Below are positions 8,792 through 22,334 of a stretch of DNA of 64,000 bases, in pieces. The notes under the pieces are model-generated. The model did no database searches. It saw nothing but the letters and a program-made list of their open reading frames with translations, and was not told where the DNA came from. The stretch comes from an uncultured Prevotellaceae bacterium (GTDB lineage: Bacteria > Bacteroidota > Bacteroidia > Bacteroidales > Bacteroidaceae), in contig CADASP010000002.1 of NCBI GenBank assembly GCA_902790625.1, positions 1 to 64,000 on the forward strand, given 5' to 3'. The translations under genes and the position numbers were made by a program. Numbering within the stretch: position 1 is the stretch's first letter; each line of letters opens with the position of its first letter.

Positions 8792-8844
8792 CCGAACACA
8801 GTTTCAAGGCACGGTTGAAAAGACGGTGAAGCCGTCTCCTCTCA

Positions 8845-9016
8845 ATAGCTGTAGGTCGGAACGACCTGCGGATAACAAGTACTGGGTAATAACGACCCTG
8901 AAGGGGTCGCCCGTGAGCATAGGGGCGACCCCTTCAGGGTCGATGTACCTTCTGCCGTTATATCCGCAGGTCGTTCCGACCTACGGCTATTGAGCGGTGA
9001 CGCTTTCAGCGTCCTT
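8845..9016. repeat. Nested palindromic element with REP-like tail
   Basis: Outer arms around GTAGGTCGGAACGACCTGCG (8851-8870) pair with 8959-8985. Inner arms GACCCTGAAGGGGTCGCCC (8894-8912) pair with 8923-8941. The element ends in CTATTGAGCGGTGACGCTTTCAGCG (given here as two halves: CTATTGAGCGGTG and ACGCTTTCAGCG), a motif seen again at about 30739-30764. Confidence 0.85.
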
Positions 9017-9156
9017 TCAGCCGTACAGCTCGAAAAAAGTTTGATTTGGGGGGCTGGGGGAGCGGCTTCCCACCGGGAATTCGGGACTTCTGCCAGTGAA
9101 CAGTTACGGTGCGGTTGGAAAAAACACGAATCGTGCTGAAAAATCTTGAGAATATT

Positions 9157-9187
9157 TTGGAGGAATGCGCGCAAATGACTAACTTTG
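9157..9187 (+). promoter_or_regulatory. Promoter of GH29 gene
   Basis: TTG at 9157-9159, a 20-base spacer and TAACTTTG at 9180-9187 match the Bacteroidota housekeeping promoter exactly. The implied leader before the ATG at 9241 is about 47 bases. Confidence 0.8.
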
Positions 9188-9240
9188 CATCGACCAAAAC
9201 TACAACGAAAGTCATTCTTCGTCTTAAACAATCTGCAAAA

Positions 9241-10860
9241 ATGAAACGACTTGAAGCACTCGTCCTGTTCCTCTTCGCTGCCATCGGCGCAGCGAAGGCG
9301 CAATCGTATCAAGTGCCCGTGAGCGAGGTGCATGAACCCATGCAGACGGGACAGTATCAACCCACATGGCAATCGCTGCAACAGCATCAGACGCCCGAAT
9401 GGTTTCGCGACGCCAAGTTCGGCATCTGGGCACACTGGGGGCCTCAATGCGTGGAGGGCACAGGCGACTGGATGGCCCGCTCGATGTATATGGAGGGCGG
9501 CCGCGAATACAAGTGGCACGTGGCGCACTATGGCCATCCGTCGGAATTTGGCTTCAAGGATGTCCTGCCCCTGTTCAAGGCCGAGAAGTGGAACCCCGAA
9601 GCACTGGTGGAGAAATACAAGCGCTGTGGGGCACACTATTTCTTCGTCTTGGGCAACCACCACGACAACTACGACCTCTGGAACTCGAAATACCAGCCAT
9701 GGAACTCACAGAACATCGGCCCTAAGCGCGACGTCCTGGCCGAATGGGCCAAGGCCGCCCAGAAGGTGGGCTTGCCGTTGGGCATCTCGTTCCATGCCGA
9801 CCATGCGTGGACGTGGTACGAGCCATCGCAGCGCTTCGACATCGAAGGCCCCAAGGCTGGGGTTTACTACGACGGCAACCTGACGAAGGAGGACGGCAAA
9901 GGCAAGTGGTGGGAAGGACTCGACCCGCAGATGCTCTACCAACAGAAGCACCCCATGAGCAAAGGGTCGTGGGACAATGGCAGCATACACAACCAGTGGG
10001 GATGGGGCAATGGGGCCTGCCCGCCGTCGCCGGCGTTTGTGACCAATTTCTACGACCGCACGCTGGATGCCATCAACCGCTACCAGCCCGACCTGGTCTA
10101 TTTCGACGACACCGTGCTCCCCTTCTACCCCATCAGCGACTGCGGCCTGAAGATTACCGCCCACTTCTACAACAAGAATCCGCGCAGCGTGGTGTTTGGA
10201 AAGATTCTGGACGAGGAGCAGCGCAAGGCCCTGACGTGGGATGTGGAGCGCGGAGCCCCCAACGAGATTGTTGCTGAGCCGTGGCAGACGTGCAACTGCA
10301 TCGGCGGCTGGCACTACAACACCAGCATCTACGAGAGGGGCGGCTACAAGAGCGCGGCCACGGTGGTGAAGCAGCTGGTGGACATCGTCTCGAAAAACGG
10401 CAACATGCTCCTCTCCATCCCCCTGCGCGCCGACGGCACCTACGACGACAAGGAAGCCGCCATCCTCGACGACCTGGAGGCTTGGATGAGCGTCAACGGC
10501 GAGAGCATCTTCGCCACCCGCCCCTGGGTGAAGTTCGGCGAAGGCCCCGTGGCCGAGAAAGCCATCAAGCTGAACAACCAGGGATTCAACGACGGCCAGT
10601 ACAGCAACATGGATGCCAGCGACATCCGCTTCAACCAGACCAAGAAGCACCTCTACGTCACCGCCATGGGATGGCCCAGCGACGGGAAGCTCGTGGTGAA
10701 GTCGCTGGCCAAGGGCAACCCCCACCTGAAGAAGAGCATCAGCAGCGTCACCCTGCTGGGCTACGGCAAGCTGAAAGCCCGCCAAACCGCCGAAGGCCTC
10801 GTGGTACAGCTGCCCCAGCCCGTCAACAAGATTGCACCCGTGCTGAAAATACAGAAATAA
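9241..10860 (+). CDS. GH29 alpha-L-fucosidase, secreted
   Basis: A 539-residue enzyme with a signal peptide (MKRLEALVLFLFAAIGAAKA, then Q). The GH29 barrel starts with WFRDAKFGIWAHWGPQ; the conserved HHDNYD block follows. The nucleophile motif LVYFDD places the catalytic aspartate at about residue 289. The C-terminal part (from about residue 440) is a beta-sandwich-like region. GH29 enzymes remove alpha-linked L-fucose from host glycans or plant xyloglucan with retention of configuration. It has its own promoter and is transcribed towards the reverse-strand glycosidase operon, which contains a second, different GH29. The start is fixed by the signal peptide and the promoter 54 bases upstream. 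The exact linkage cannot be read from the sequence. Confidence 0.93.
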   Translation: MKRLEALVLFLFAAIGAAKAQSYQVPVSEVHEPMQTGQYQPTWQSLQQHQTPEWFRDAKFGIWAHWGPQCVEGTGDWMARSMYMEGGREYKWHVAHYGHPSEFGFKDVLPLFKAEKWNPEALVEKYKRCGAHYFFVLGNHHDNYDLWNSKYQPWNSQNIGPKRDVLAEWAKAAQKVGLPLGISFHADHAWTWYEPSQRFDIEGPKAGVYYDGNLTKEDGKGKWWEGLDPQMLYQQKHPMSKGSWDNGSIHNQWGWGNGACPPSPAFVTNFYDRTLDAINRYQPDLVYFDDTVLPFYPISDCGLKITAHFYNKNPRSVVFGKILDEEQRKALTWDVERGAPNEIVAEPWQTCNCIGGWHYNTSIYERGGYKSAATVVKQLVDIVSKNGNMLLSIPLRADGTYDDKEAAILDDLEAWMSVNGESIFATRPWVKFGEGPVAEKAIKLNNQGFNDGQYSNMDASDIRFNQTKKHLYVTAMGWPSDGKLVVKSLAKGNPHLKKSISSVTLLGYGKLKARQTAEGLVVQLPQPVNKIAPVLKIQK

Positions 10861-10880
10861 TCTGCACCGCATCATTTATT

Positions 10881-11007
10881 GGAGTGGCTGGAGTGGCTGG
10901 AGTGGCAGGAGTTCAGACGATAGTAAAGCCCGCCCCTAATCCCTCCCCAAAGGAGGGGGAGCTGAACTCCTGAAACTCCTGTAACTCCTGAAACTCCTGC
11001 AACTCCA
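10881..11007. repeat. Inverted short-tandem-repeat element
   Basis: Three copies of GGAGTGGCT (last one altered to GGAGTGGCA) followed by GGAGTTCAG form the left arm. Four copies of an AACTCCTG-type unit form the right arm. A small hairpin (CCCTCCCCAAAGGAGGGGG) lies between. It sits just after the fucosidase stop and may double as its transcription end. Confidence 0.75.
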
Positions 11008-11687
11008 TGAATAAAGTTAAAAACAAGAAAAACAGAAAAAGGGGGTTTTATCTGTATTTGTTGTTTTTATCTGTATTTCCAAAAAACAAAAAAGATGATA
11101 TAAGAAATTTTTGCTCGGTTACTTATTAAAATAAAAAATTTGTTAAGGCGGTAGGCTCCTCAAAACAGCTGAAAGCCCTCAAAACTCGCTTCTTTTCCAC
11201 GAAAAAATATTTGGCCGAAAATTTTCGAATTTTAAGGGGTTTCAGCAAGTCTTTGGCTTTCAGGCGTATAGGCTCGATTTGGCGATAAAAAACCATGGGC
11301 GGCTCGAAAAAGTCAACGCCCAAAAAAAATTTGGCGTTGCCGTTTTCTTTTTTGGCGTGCTCGCAGAAACGAAAAATGGCCTAAAAAACGGCTAAAAACC
11401 TGCACAAAACCGCCGTGGTTGTGCAAGAATCGCATCAGAAATCAATTTTCCCTCATCGCTCGCCTTGCACAAACTGCCTAAAGTGTGCATCGTTTCATCT
11501 TAGAATGAAAATTTTTTTTGTAAGAATTCAGGAATTTCCGTTTCACATCCTTTTACACTTTTTGTCTATTGTGTAACACATTCCGCAGTGGAGCGTGAGG
11601 GTTCCAGTGGCGAACTGTATTCAGATGCAAAAGGTAGCATTACCAAAGAAAAAGAATAAAAACGCCGAAATTCTCAAAGAAACAATT
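11008..11687. other. AT-rich gene-free stretch with a dispersed repeat copy
   Basis: I see no credible gene. The segment around 11290-11345 (AAAAAGTCAACGCC, then A-rich, then AAATTTGGCG) matches a segment at 60309-60340. Weak open frames here have no start signals or recognisable motifs. Confidence 0.6.
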
Positions 11688-11822
11688 CGTACGGTTGAAA
11701 ATTGGTGGCGTTTTTTGAAGATTCCAGACGCTGAAAATCGCGATTGAGCAATGGCCATGCAATCTTGATTGCAGATGGCCGAGCGTGAGCGATTTATCAA
11801 AAGCGTCTTTTCAACCGTACAG
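11688..11822. repeat. 135-bp imperfect nested palindrome (MITE-like)
   Basis: End arms GTACGGTTGAAAA (11690-11702) and TTTTCAACCGTAC (11808-11820) are perfect complements. Inner arms GACGCT/AGCGTC-like and GGCCATGCAATC/GATTGCAGATGGCC extend the fold. No open frame of note is inside. Confidence 0.7.
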
Positions 11823-11958
11823 CACGCGTTGTTTTTACAGTTCTTATTTTGCTTTATTCAATAATTCTTTGTAAGTCGAAGATACTCCCGCTCGGGGAAA
11901 AAAAGACTCCGAGCTTGCTCGCCTGAGCACCGATAAAGAAGAATAATAGCGAAGAAAT

Positions 11959-11989
11959 TTGGTCTTTCGCTCGCTTATTCGTATCTTTG
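11959..11989 (+). promoter_or_regulatory. Promoter of the toxin-antitoxin pair
   Basis: TTG 11959-11961, a 20-base spacer and TATCTTTG 11982-11989, the Bacteroidota consensus. The leader to the ATG at 12017 is about 20 bases. Confidence 0.8.
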
Positions 11990-12016
11990 CAGCCGTAAAC
12001 GATTCATATTAGGATT

Positions 12017-12289
12017 ATGACGACGATACAAAGACTGAAATCTACGCGGATGGCTCCGTATATCGGGCTGATGCAGGAGATGACGCGCGAGGAGAAGCGC
12101 ATTGTGGTGACGTTTCTCATCGAGTCGATGGAAGATCCTGCCGTGGAGGCTAAGAATAATGCAGAGATTATCCGCGAGAAATTCAAGGGACTGAAGATTT
12201 CGCCGGAACTGAAGAAATTGCGCGGTTGCATCAAGCTGACGGACGAGGACTTGAAGGACGAACGCACACAATATATTCTGAACCGATGA
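12017..12289 (+). CDS. Putative antitoxin of a PIN-domain system
   Basis: A 90-residue, charged and mostly helical protein whose stop overlaps the start of the PIN gene by four bases (ATGA). That is the standard arrangement of VapBC-like modules. The conserved-looking centre EEKRIVVTFLIESM and the tail KLRGCIKLTDEDLKDER (the latter resembling the toxin-binding tail of Bacteroidota PIN antitoxins) support the role. It would bind and block the partner nuclease and repress the operon. The DNA-binding fold is not identifiable by eye. Confidence 0.7.
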   Translation: MTTIQRLKSTRMAPYIGLMQEMTREEKRIVVTFLIESMEDPAVEAKNNAEIIREKFKGLKISPELKKLRGCIKLTDEDLKDERTQYILNR

Positions 12290-12701
12290 AGCGAGTGTTT
12301 CTTGATACGAACATCCTGCTCGACTATGGTCTCGACCGCGAGCAGGCTGACAATGCTGAGAGCATCCTCGCATTGGGCAGTCTGGGGGTGATAGAACTTT
12401 ATGCTTCGTATCTCTCTTATGCCAACATGGGGTATATCCTGCGCCATCATCCCATTACCGAAATTTACAGCCTGATTCGTATGATGCGACAACCCTTCAC
12501 GGTACTGCCCTGCGATGCGGCACAACTGGATGCTGGTCTGGGCTTCGAGGTGAGGGACTTCGAGAGGACATGATGCAGTACCAGTGTGCCAAGGCTGCGG
12601 GCTGCGACGTCATTGTGACGAACAACAAGCGCGACTTCCACGAGTTCTGCGAGCTGCCGTTCCTCACTTCGGAAGAGTTTCTTTTGCAGATAGACTATTA
12701 A
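12286..12701 (+). pseudogene. PIN-domain ribonuclease toxin (VapC-like), frameshifted
   Basis: The first 95 codons give a PIN domain with MKRVFLDTNILLDYG (acidic metal ligand in LDTN) and end RDFERT at a stop at 12571-12573. A second frame immediately continues the family: DMMQYQCAKAAGCDVIVTNN followed by KRDF, ending at 12701. Restoring the expected FEDMMQ requires removing two bases from GAGAG at about 12557-12563. An AG duplication therefore truncates the toxin before its last acidic residues. PIN toxins cut RNA with Mg2+ held by three or four acidic residues, so the truncated form is probably inactive. A sequencing error remains possible. Confidence 0.75.
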
Positions 12702-12721
12702 CATTAGGATTTAAGTGGCCA

Positions 12722-12769
12722 CGCCACCGTCATCCCCCGCACGGCACGGAGCCGGGGATGATGGCGGCG
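12722..12769. terminator. Hairpin between convergent toxin and beta-galactosidase genes
   Basis: A 16-bp stem (CGCCACCGTCATCCCC with its partner at 12754-12769, two G-T wobble pairs) around a 16-base loop lies between convergent genes. No T tract follows on either strand. It probably ends transcription in both directions, but this is inferred from position. Confidence 0.55.
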
Positions 12770-12782
12770 CGCGATACACACT

Positions 12783-17830
<5,048 letters not shown>

Positions 17831-17848
17831 CGCTCTACAGAATTATCT

Positions 17849-20266
17849 CTATTTGATGAGCCGCACGCCGTAGATTTCGCCTATCTGCTTGCGGGGCTTG
17901 GCCACAAACTTCACACGCACCTGTGTCTTGCCCTGAAGCATGGCGGCGGGGATGTCGTAGGTCTCGTACTTGAACTCAGAGATGCGGTACTTGCCCGTGT
18001 TGTTGATGCTGGTGAGCAGCTGGTCGTCGATGAAGATGTCGAACTCATGGCTCTTCCATTCGCCCACGCCCCAGTATTTCAGGCGCAGCTTCAGGTCAGT
18101 GTGTCCGCCCGTCTGCATCAGGTAGCTGAAGTAGTGGCCGTCGCGTGCGTCGCGCCAGAACACGTCGTTGGTGTTGCCTGTCTGCGAGCGGTCGGTTTCC
18201 ATCTTGTGGTCGGTCTCGGGCTGCTGCTCGCCGGGCTGCACCTTGTCAACGGTGCGGGCCTCCAGCTCCTGGCGCTCCTGCTCTTCCTTCGCCAGCTTGG
18301 CCAGATAGTCGTTATAGCTCGACTCCGTGAGGGCCAGCCAGTACATCATATAGCGCGAGTCGTGAATCTCGAAGAAAGGCTGCAGCTCGTTTTGGATGGC
18401 GTTTTCCATCTTTGTGCCCAACGTGAAGTGCAGGGGCTTGCCAGGTATGGGCTTCAGCTGGTTGGCGATGTCCTCAATGCGGTTGTTCACCAGGATGGGA
18501 GCCTCGTTGATGGGCAGCTTCTTGCCGCTGGCATACTGTCCGAAGCGACTGTCGTCGGCAATGAGGTGAGCCATGTCCTCCGTGCCCGTTTTCATGCCGA
18601 GCAGGATGGGGCCGTGCATCAGTGCGATGTACTGCGGATTGTTGGGCAGATACTTGATGTAGTTGTACATGGGGAACTCGATGTCCACCACGTCGCCTTT
18701 CTTCCACTTGCGGGTAATGGGAACGTAGCTCGACGGGCCAGTGGCAGTACTCAACGCCCCATCAAATGGCCCTGCATTGACACCCGAACCCACGGGTTCG
18801 CCGTTCACTTTCACCATAAAGCAGTAAGGCTTCACCCAGCCGGGATATCGCACCTGAAGCGTAAACTCTCCTTTGCCCTCAGTGACGGTGATGCGGCTCA
18901 TCTCGCCATAAGGGAAGTCTGTTTCCTGGCGCAGCACGATGCCCTTCTCCCTCCAGTTGAGCTCAGAAGCCACATAGAGATTCACAAAGAGATTGTTGGC
19001 CTTGCAAGTATAGATGAACTGTCCGTACTTGCTGTGATTCTCCATGCCCGTGCCCACGCAGCACCACATGGCCTCGTTGGGCGCAGAGTAGTTGCGGTAG
19101 TGGCGTGGACGGGCAGGAGTGAAGTACACATAGCCTCCGTGCTCAGGATGCTGGGATGAGAGAATGTGGTTGAAGGTGGCCAGCTCATAGTAGTCGGCAA
19201 AGCGGGCCTCTGGGTTACGATGGTGCAGAAGTTCCGTCAGCTTCAGCATGTTGTTGGTGTTGCAGGTTTCGGGGCCGTCGATGTCGTTGATGAAGTCCAT
19301 GCAGGCCTCCTTGCTGGGGAAGTGTTCGCGACGCGAGTTGCCCCCGAATGCGAGCGACCGTTCACCCGTCACGATGTCCCAAAAGAACTGGGCGGCGTTA
19401 TGGTAGTTCTCGTTTTCAATGCCATTAGTCTGCGAGATACGCTCGAAGCCCACTGCTTTCGGTACCTGTGTATTGGCATGCATATTGTCGAGATTGTCCA
19501 CGCGTTGCATCATTGGCAACAGCAGACGGCGGTGTGAGAATCGCTTGGCTACGTCGTGATACTTTTCCTGGCAGCCAGAGATGGCGTAGGCGTCGGCCAG
19601 CACCTCGTTCATGCCGCCGTGCTCGTTGCCCAGCATGCGCTCCATCTGCTCATCGCTGAGGTTTGCCGTCAGGTCGATGGCCCAGTCGCAGAAGCCGAGG
19701 AAGAGCTTCTTCGCCTGCTCGTTGCCGCAGTAGACCCATGCGTCGCGCAGGCCAGCAAACATCTTATGTAGATTATAGAATGGAGCCCACGAGCCAGAGT
19801 ACACGCCAAAATCGCCTTTCTTGAAGTTGCTCCAGATATTGGCGCTGTTGGGCATGCCGCCCACGTAGCCCCTACCCCACTCTGGGTGGTTCTTCACGTT
19901 GGCATCGGCACAAAGCTGCAACTCACCAATCATATACTCCATGCGTCGGCGACACTCCTCATTGCCTGTGGCGGCGTTCATGGCCATCGCCGAGAGATAG
20001 TGGCCGCCCACGTGTCCGTCCAGCCCGTCCCAGTTGGGATAGGCCTTCGCCCTTGGCTCCAGCCCAGCCTCCTTGCGATAGGGCGCCAGCAGACGGTCGC
20101 AGTCGTACTTCAACAGCGTCTCGATGTTCAGGTCGCGCGCATGCTTCAACGGCCCGTCGAGCAGAGTCACATCGCCGAGGGGAAACTCGTCGGAATACAG
20201 TTTGTTTTGTGCGTGGCTAACCAGCACGGTGGCAGCCAAGCCTACGATGGTCAGGATTCTTTTCAT
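17849..20266 (-). CDS. GH127-type (DUF1680) beta-L-arabinofuranosidase, secreted
   Basis: 805 residues with a signal peptide (MKRILTIVGLAATVLVSHA, then Q). An all-helical barrel follows, with the family landmarks GHVGGHYLSAMA, CNTNNMLKLTELL and AMWCCVGTGMENHSKYGQFI. In characterised GH127 enzymes the paired cysteines of the CCVGTG segment and a nearby cysteine and glutamate hold zinc, and one cysteine is the nucleophile; all appear present. A C-terminal beta-sandwich follows, including a charged low-complexity stretch (residues ~680-720: KEEQERQELEARTVDKVQ). The substrate could also be a related sugar of the GH127/GH146 group. The start follows the GH97 stop by 11 bases, indicating tight co-transcription. 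Confidence 0.88.
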   Translation of the reverse strand: MKRILTIVGLAATVLVSHAQNKLYSDEFPLGDVTLLDGPLKHARDLNIETLLKYDCDRLLAPYRKEAGLEPRAKAYPNWDGLDGHVGGHYLSAMAMNAATGNEECRRRMEYMIGELQLCADANVKNHPEWGRGYVGGMPNSANIWSNFKKGDFGVYSGSWAPFYNLHKMFAGLRDAWVYCGNEQAKKLFLGFCDWAIDLTANLSDEQMERMLGNEHGGMNEVLADAYAISGCQEKYHDVAKRFSHRRLLLPMMQRVDNLDNMHANTQVPKAVGFERISQTNGIENENYHNAAQFFWDIVTGERSLAFGGNSRREHFPSKEACMDFINDIDGPETCNTNNMLKLTELLHHRNPEARFADYYELATFNHILSSQHPEHGGYVYFTPARPRHYRNYSAPNEAMWCCVGTGMENHSKYGQFIYTCKANNLFVNLYVASELNWREKGIVLRQETDFPYGEMSRITVTEGKGEFTLQVRYPGWVKPYCFMVKVNGEPVGSGVNAGPFDGALSTATGPSSYVPITRKWKKGDVVDIEFPMYNYIKYLPNNPQYIALMHGPILLGMKTGTEDMAHLIADDSRFGQYASGKKLPINEAPILVNNRIEDIANQLKPIPGKPLHFTLGTKMENAIQNELQPFFEIHDSRYMMYWLALTESSYNDYLAKLAKEEQERQELEARTVDKVQPGEQQPETDHKMETDRSQTGNTNDVFWRDARDGHYFSYLMQTGGHTDLKLRLKYWGVGEWKSHEFDIFIDDQLLTSINNTGKYRISEFKYETYDIPAAMLQGKTQVRVKFVAKPRKQIGEIYGVRLIK

Positions 20267-20277
20267 ATCAAGATAAA

Positions 20278-22149
20278 TCATTTTCTGATGACTAACACGA
20301 AACCGCCACGTGCCTTGCAGGCTATCGATGTCGGCAGCTTGCTTGGGGTGCTGATGTCCCACGCCTCGCCGGCGTTGGCGGTGGTGTGTCCATCGCCCTG
20401 CTTGTCGGCATCGGCAAAGAGGGTGACAGCATGATGTTTTCCTTTGATGAAGTCGAGGGGAAGGGTGAGCGTCTGCGGCTCATCCTTGCCGTTGATGCCC
20501 GCCACATACCACGTGTCGCCACTACGGCGCGCCAACACCGCACTTTCGCCTGGATAGCCGCTCACGAAGCGAGTCTCATCCCACGCAACGGGCAGCTCGC
20601 CCAAGAAGCGTTGCACCTCCTGCGGCTGCGCCAGGAAACTCTCGGGACGGTCGGCCAGATGCTGCAGGCCACTCTCGAAGAGCACCGTCAGTGCCAGCTC
20701 GTGGCCATGGCTGGTGATATGGGGATGCTGCGAGTCGCTGAAGGCGCAGGGTGTGTAGTCCATAGGTCCTACGACGTTGCGCGTATAGGGCAGCGTGGCA
20801 TTGTGGCTGGCGGCCTTCTTCGTGAAGGTGGGCACGTTGTTGTACCACTCAGCGCCATAGACACCCTCCGTGGAGAGCAGGTTGGGGAAGGTGCGCTGCC
20901 ATCCACGCGTGATGGGGGCACCGTGGAAGTTCACCAGCAGATGGTGCTTGGCGGCACTCTCCATCAAGTCGATGCAGTAGTCCATGTTCATCTGGTTGTC
21001 GCCGCTGAAGAAGTCAATCTTCACGCCCACCACGCCCATCTTCTCGCACCAGGCAAACTCCCGCTCGCGGTCTTCGGGCTTGTTCAGGCGATACTTGGGG
21101 CCGGGGGCACCGTTCACCCAGCCCACCGACGAGTTGTACCATATCAGCGGCTTGATGCCCTTGGCCACGGCATAGGCCACGGCATCCTCGATGGTCTTGC
21201 CTTGGTTCGAAGCCACCTTGTTCATCTCGTCCCACTCAGCATCGATGAGCACGTAGGGCAGATGCAGACTGACGGCCATATCCACATACTTCTTGATGAT
21301 GTTGTAGTCGTTGGATCCGTGGTTGTTGGCCCAATAAATCCACGACACCACGCCTGGCTTGATCCAACTGGCGTCGGCCAGCGTCGACGGCTCGCTCACG
21401 TCGGTCACCAGCGTCGACTGCACCACGTCGGCCAGCGTGCCGATGATGACCACGCGCCACGGGGTGTGCCAGCTGCCCGAGAGCAGCAGGTCGTTCTGGT
21501 CTTGCACCACGCTGAAGAGTTCGCCCTTGCTGAAGAGGCTCGACGCACTCTGCCGCCGCTCGATGTTGGCCTCGGTGATGAGGGCGAAGAGTCCGTCGGC
21601 GGGCTGCATCAGCAGCGGATAGCCCCAGTGGGTGTTGACTTCGTTTGTAGGCCTGTTGCCGCCAAAGCCGCCCAGCTTCTTCACGTTGGCAGTGGTCGAA
21701 GGCTCAAAAAATCCCTCGTAGCCGTCGCTCCACTGCAGCATCCAGCGCCGCATGCCCTCGGGGATGACATAGGTGGTGTGCTCCTCGGGATGCTGCTGGC
21801 TGTGCAGGTTCTGGTATTCATAGCGGAAGGCGATGCCGTCGTTGTAGAGGCGCATCACCATCTTCGCGTCGGGGCCGATGGGTGCCTCATACTCTTTGGC
21901 CTCGTTGTGGCAATGCAGTCGCTTGCCTTCAAGCATCTGGTAGTCGTCGGTCACCTTCCGCACGAACGTCAGCTTAGTAAACGCCACGTCGGCCAGCTCC
22001 AGCACCGTAGCCTTGCGGTGGCTCACCACCAGTTTGCCGTCGGCCACGTGGGCCTTCAGCTTACCATTGGGCGACACGGCCGTCTGTGCCTGCGCCAGCA
22101 GGGCTACACAGCAGAGCGCCACCATCGAAATCAGTCTCTTTAGTTTCAT
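20278..22149 (-). CDS. GH97 glycosidase, probably retaining alpha-galactosidase type, secreted
   Basis: 623 residues with a signal peptide (MKLKRLISMVALCCVALLA, then QAQ). An N-terminal beta-supersandwich (TAVSPNGKLKAHVADGKLVV...) is followed by a TIM barrel and a short C-terminal beta domain, the GH97 order. The segment GVVGVKIDFFSGDNQMNMDY carries an aspartate where the retaining GH97 alpha-galactosidases have their nucleophile; the inverting SusB-type alpha-glucosidases lack it. The retaining assignment is inference from that residue. It is the first gene of the four-gene glycosidase operon, preceded by a recognisable promoter. No SusC/SusD pair lies in the window. Confidence 0.9.
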   Translation of the reverse strand: MKLKRLISMVALCCVALLAQAQTAVSPNGKLKAHVADGKLVVSHRKATVLELADVAFTKLTFVRKVTDDYQMLEGKRLHCHNEAKEYEAPIGPDAKMVMRLYNDGIAFRYEYQNLHSQQHPEEHTTYVIPEGMRRWMLQWSDGYEGFFEPSTTANVKKLGGFGGNRPTNEVNTHWGYPLLMQPADGLFALITEANIERRQSASSLFSKGELFSVVQDQNDLLLSGSWHTPWRVVIIGTLADVVQSTLVTDVSEPSTLADASWIKPGVVSWIYWANNHGSNDYNIIKKYVDMAVSLHLPYVLIDAEWDEMNKVASNQGKTIEDAVAYAVAKGIKPLIWYNSSVGWVNGAPGPKYRLNKPEDREREFAWCEKMGVVGVKIDFFSGDNQMNMDYCIDLMESAAKHHLLVNFHGAPITRGWQRTFPNLLSTEGVYGAEWYNNVPTFTKKAASHNATLPYTRNVVGPMDYTPCAFSDSQHPHITSHGHELALTVLFESGLQHLADRPESFLAQPQEVQRFLGELPVAWDETRFVSGYPGESAVLARRSGDTWYVAGINGKDEPQTLTLPLDFIKGKHHAVTLFADADKQGDGHTTANAGEAWDISTPSKLPTSIACKARGGFVLVIRK

Positions 22150-22200
22150 ATTCTTTTGGGTTTTTAATCAGGGCAATCGCAACACCCGTTTTTCTTGGTG

Positions 22201-22231
22201 CAAAGTAACAAAAAAAATGTCAACGGCACAA
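22201..22231 (-). promoter_or_regulatory. Promoter of the GH97-GH127-GH29-GH2 operon
   Basis: On the reverse strand, TTG (22229-22231), a 20-base spacer and TTACTTTG (22201-22208, one mismatch to TAnnTTTG). The leader to the GH97 start is about 45 bases. Confidence 0.6.
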
Positions 22232-22334
22232 ATATTTGGCCACCTTTTTTTAGCTATTCCATCTATTCTGTCTATTCCTATCCCGTCCATCCCCCCCCTC
22301 GCCCATTGAGTGGCTACGCCTTCAGTGCCAGGCA

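Noticed and set aside
8426..8993. Two open frames in the palindromic block
   Set aside because: They consist of the palindromes themselves and have no promoter or family features.
9706..10875. 389-codon reverse-strand frame over the fucosidase
   Set aside because: Opposite a clear GH29 gene; the frame exists because of GC-rich codons.
20386..22143. 585-codon forward frame over GH97
   Set aside because: It mirrors the GH97 gene with its intact signal peptide and motifs; the translation is His/Val-rich without domains.
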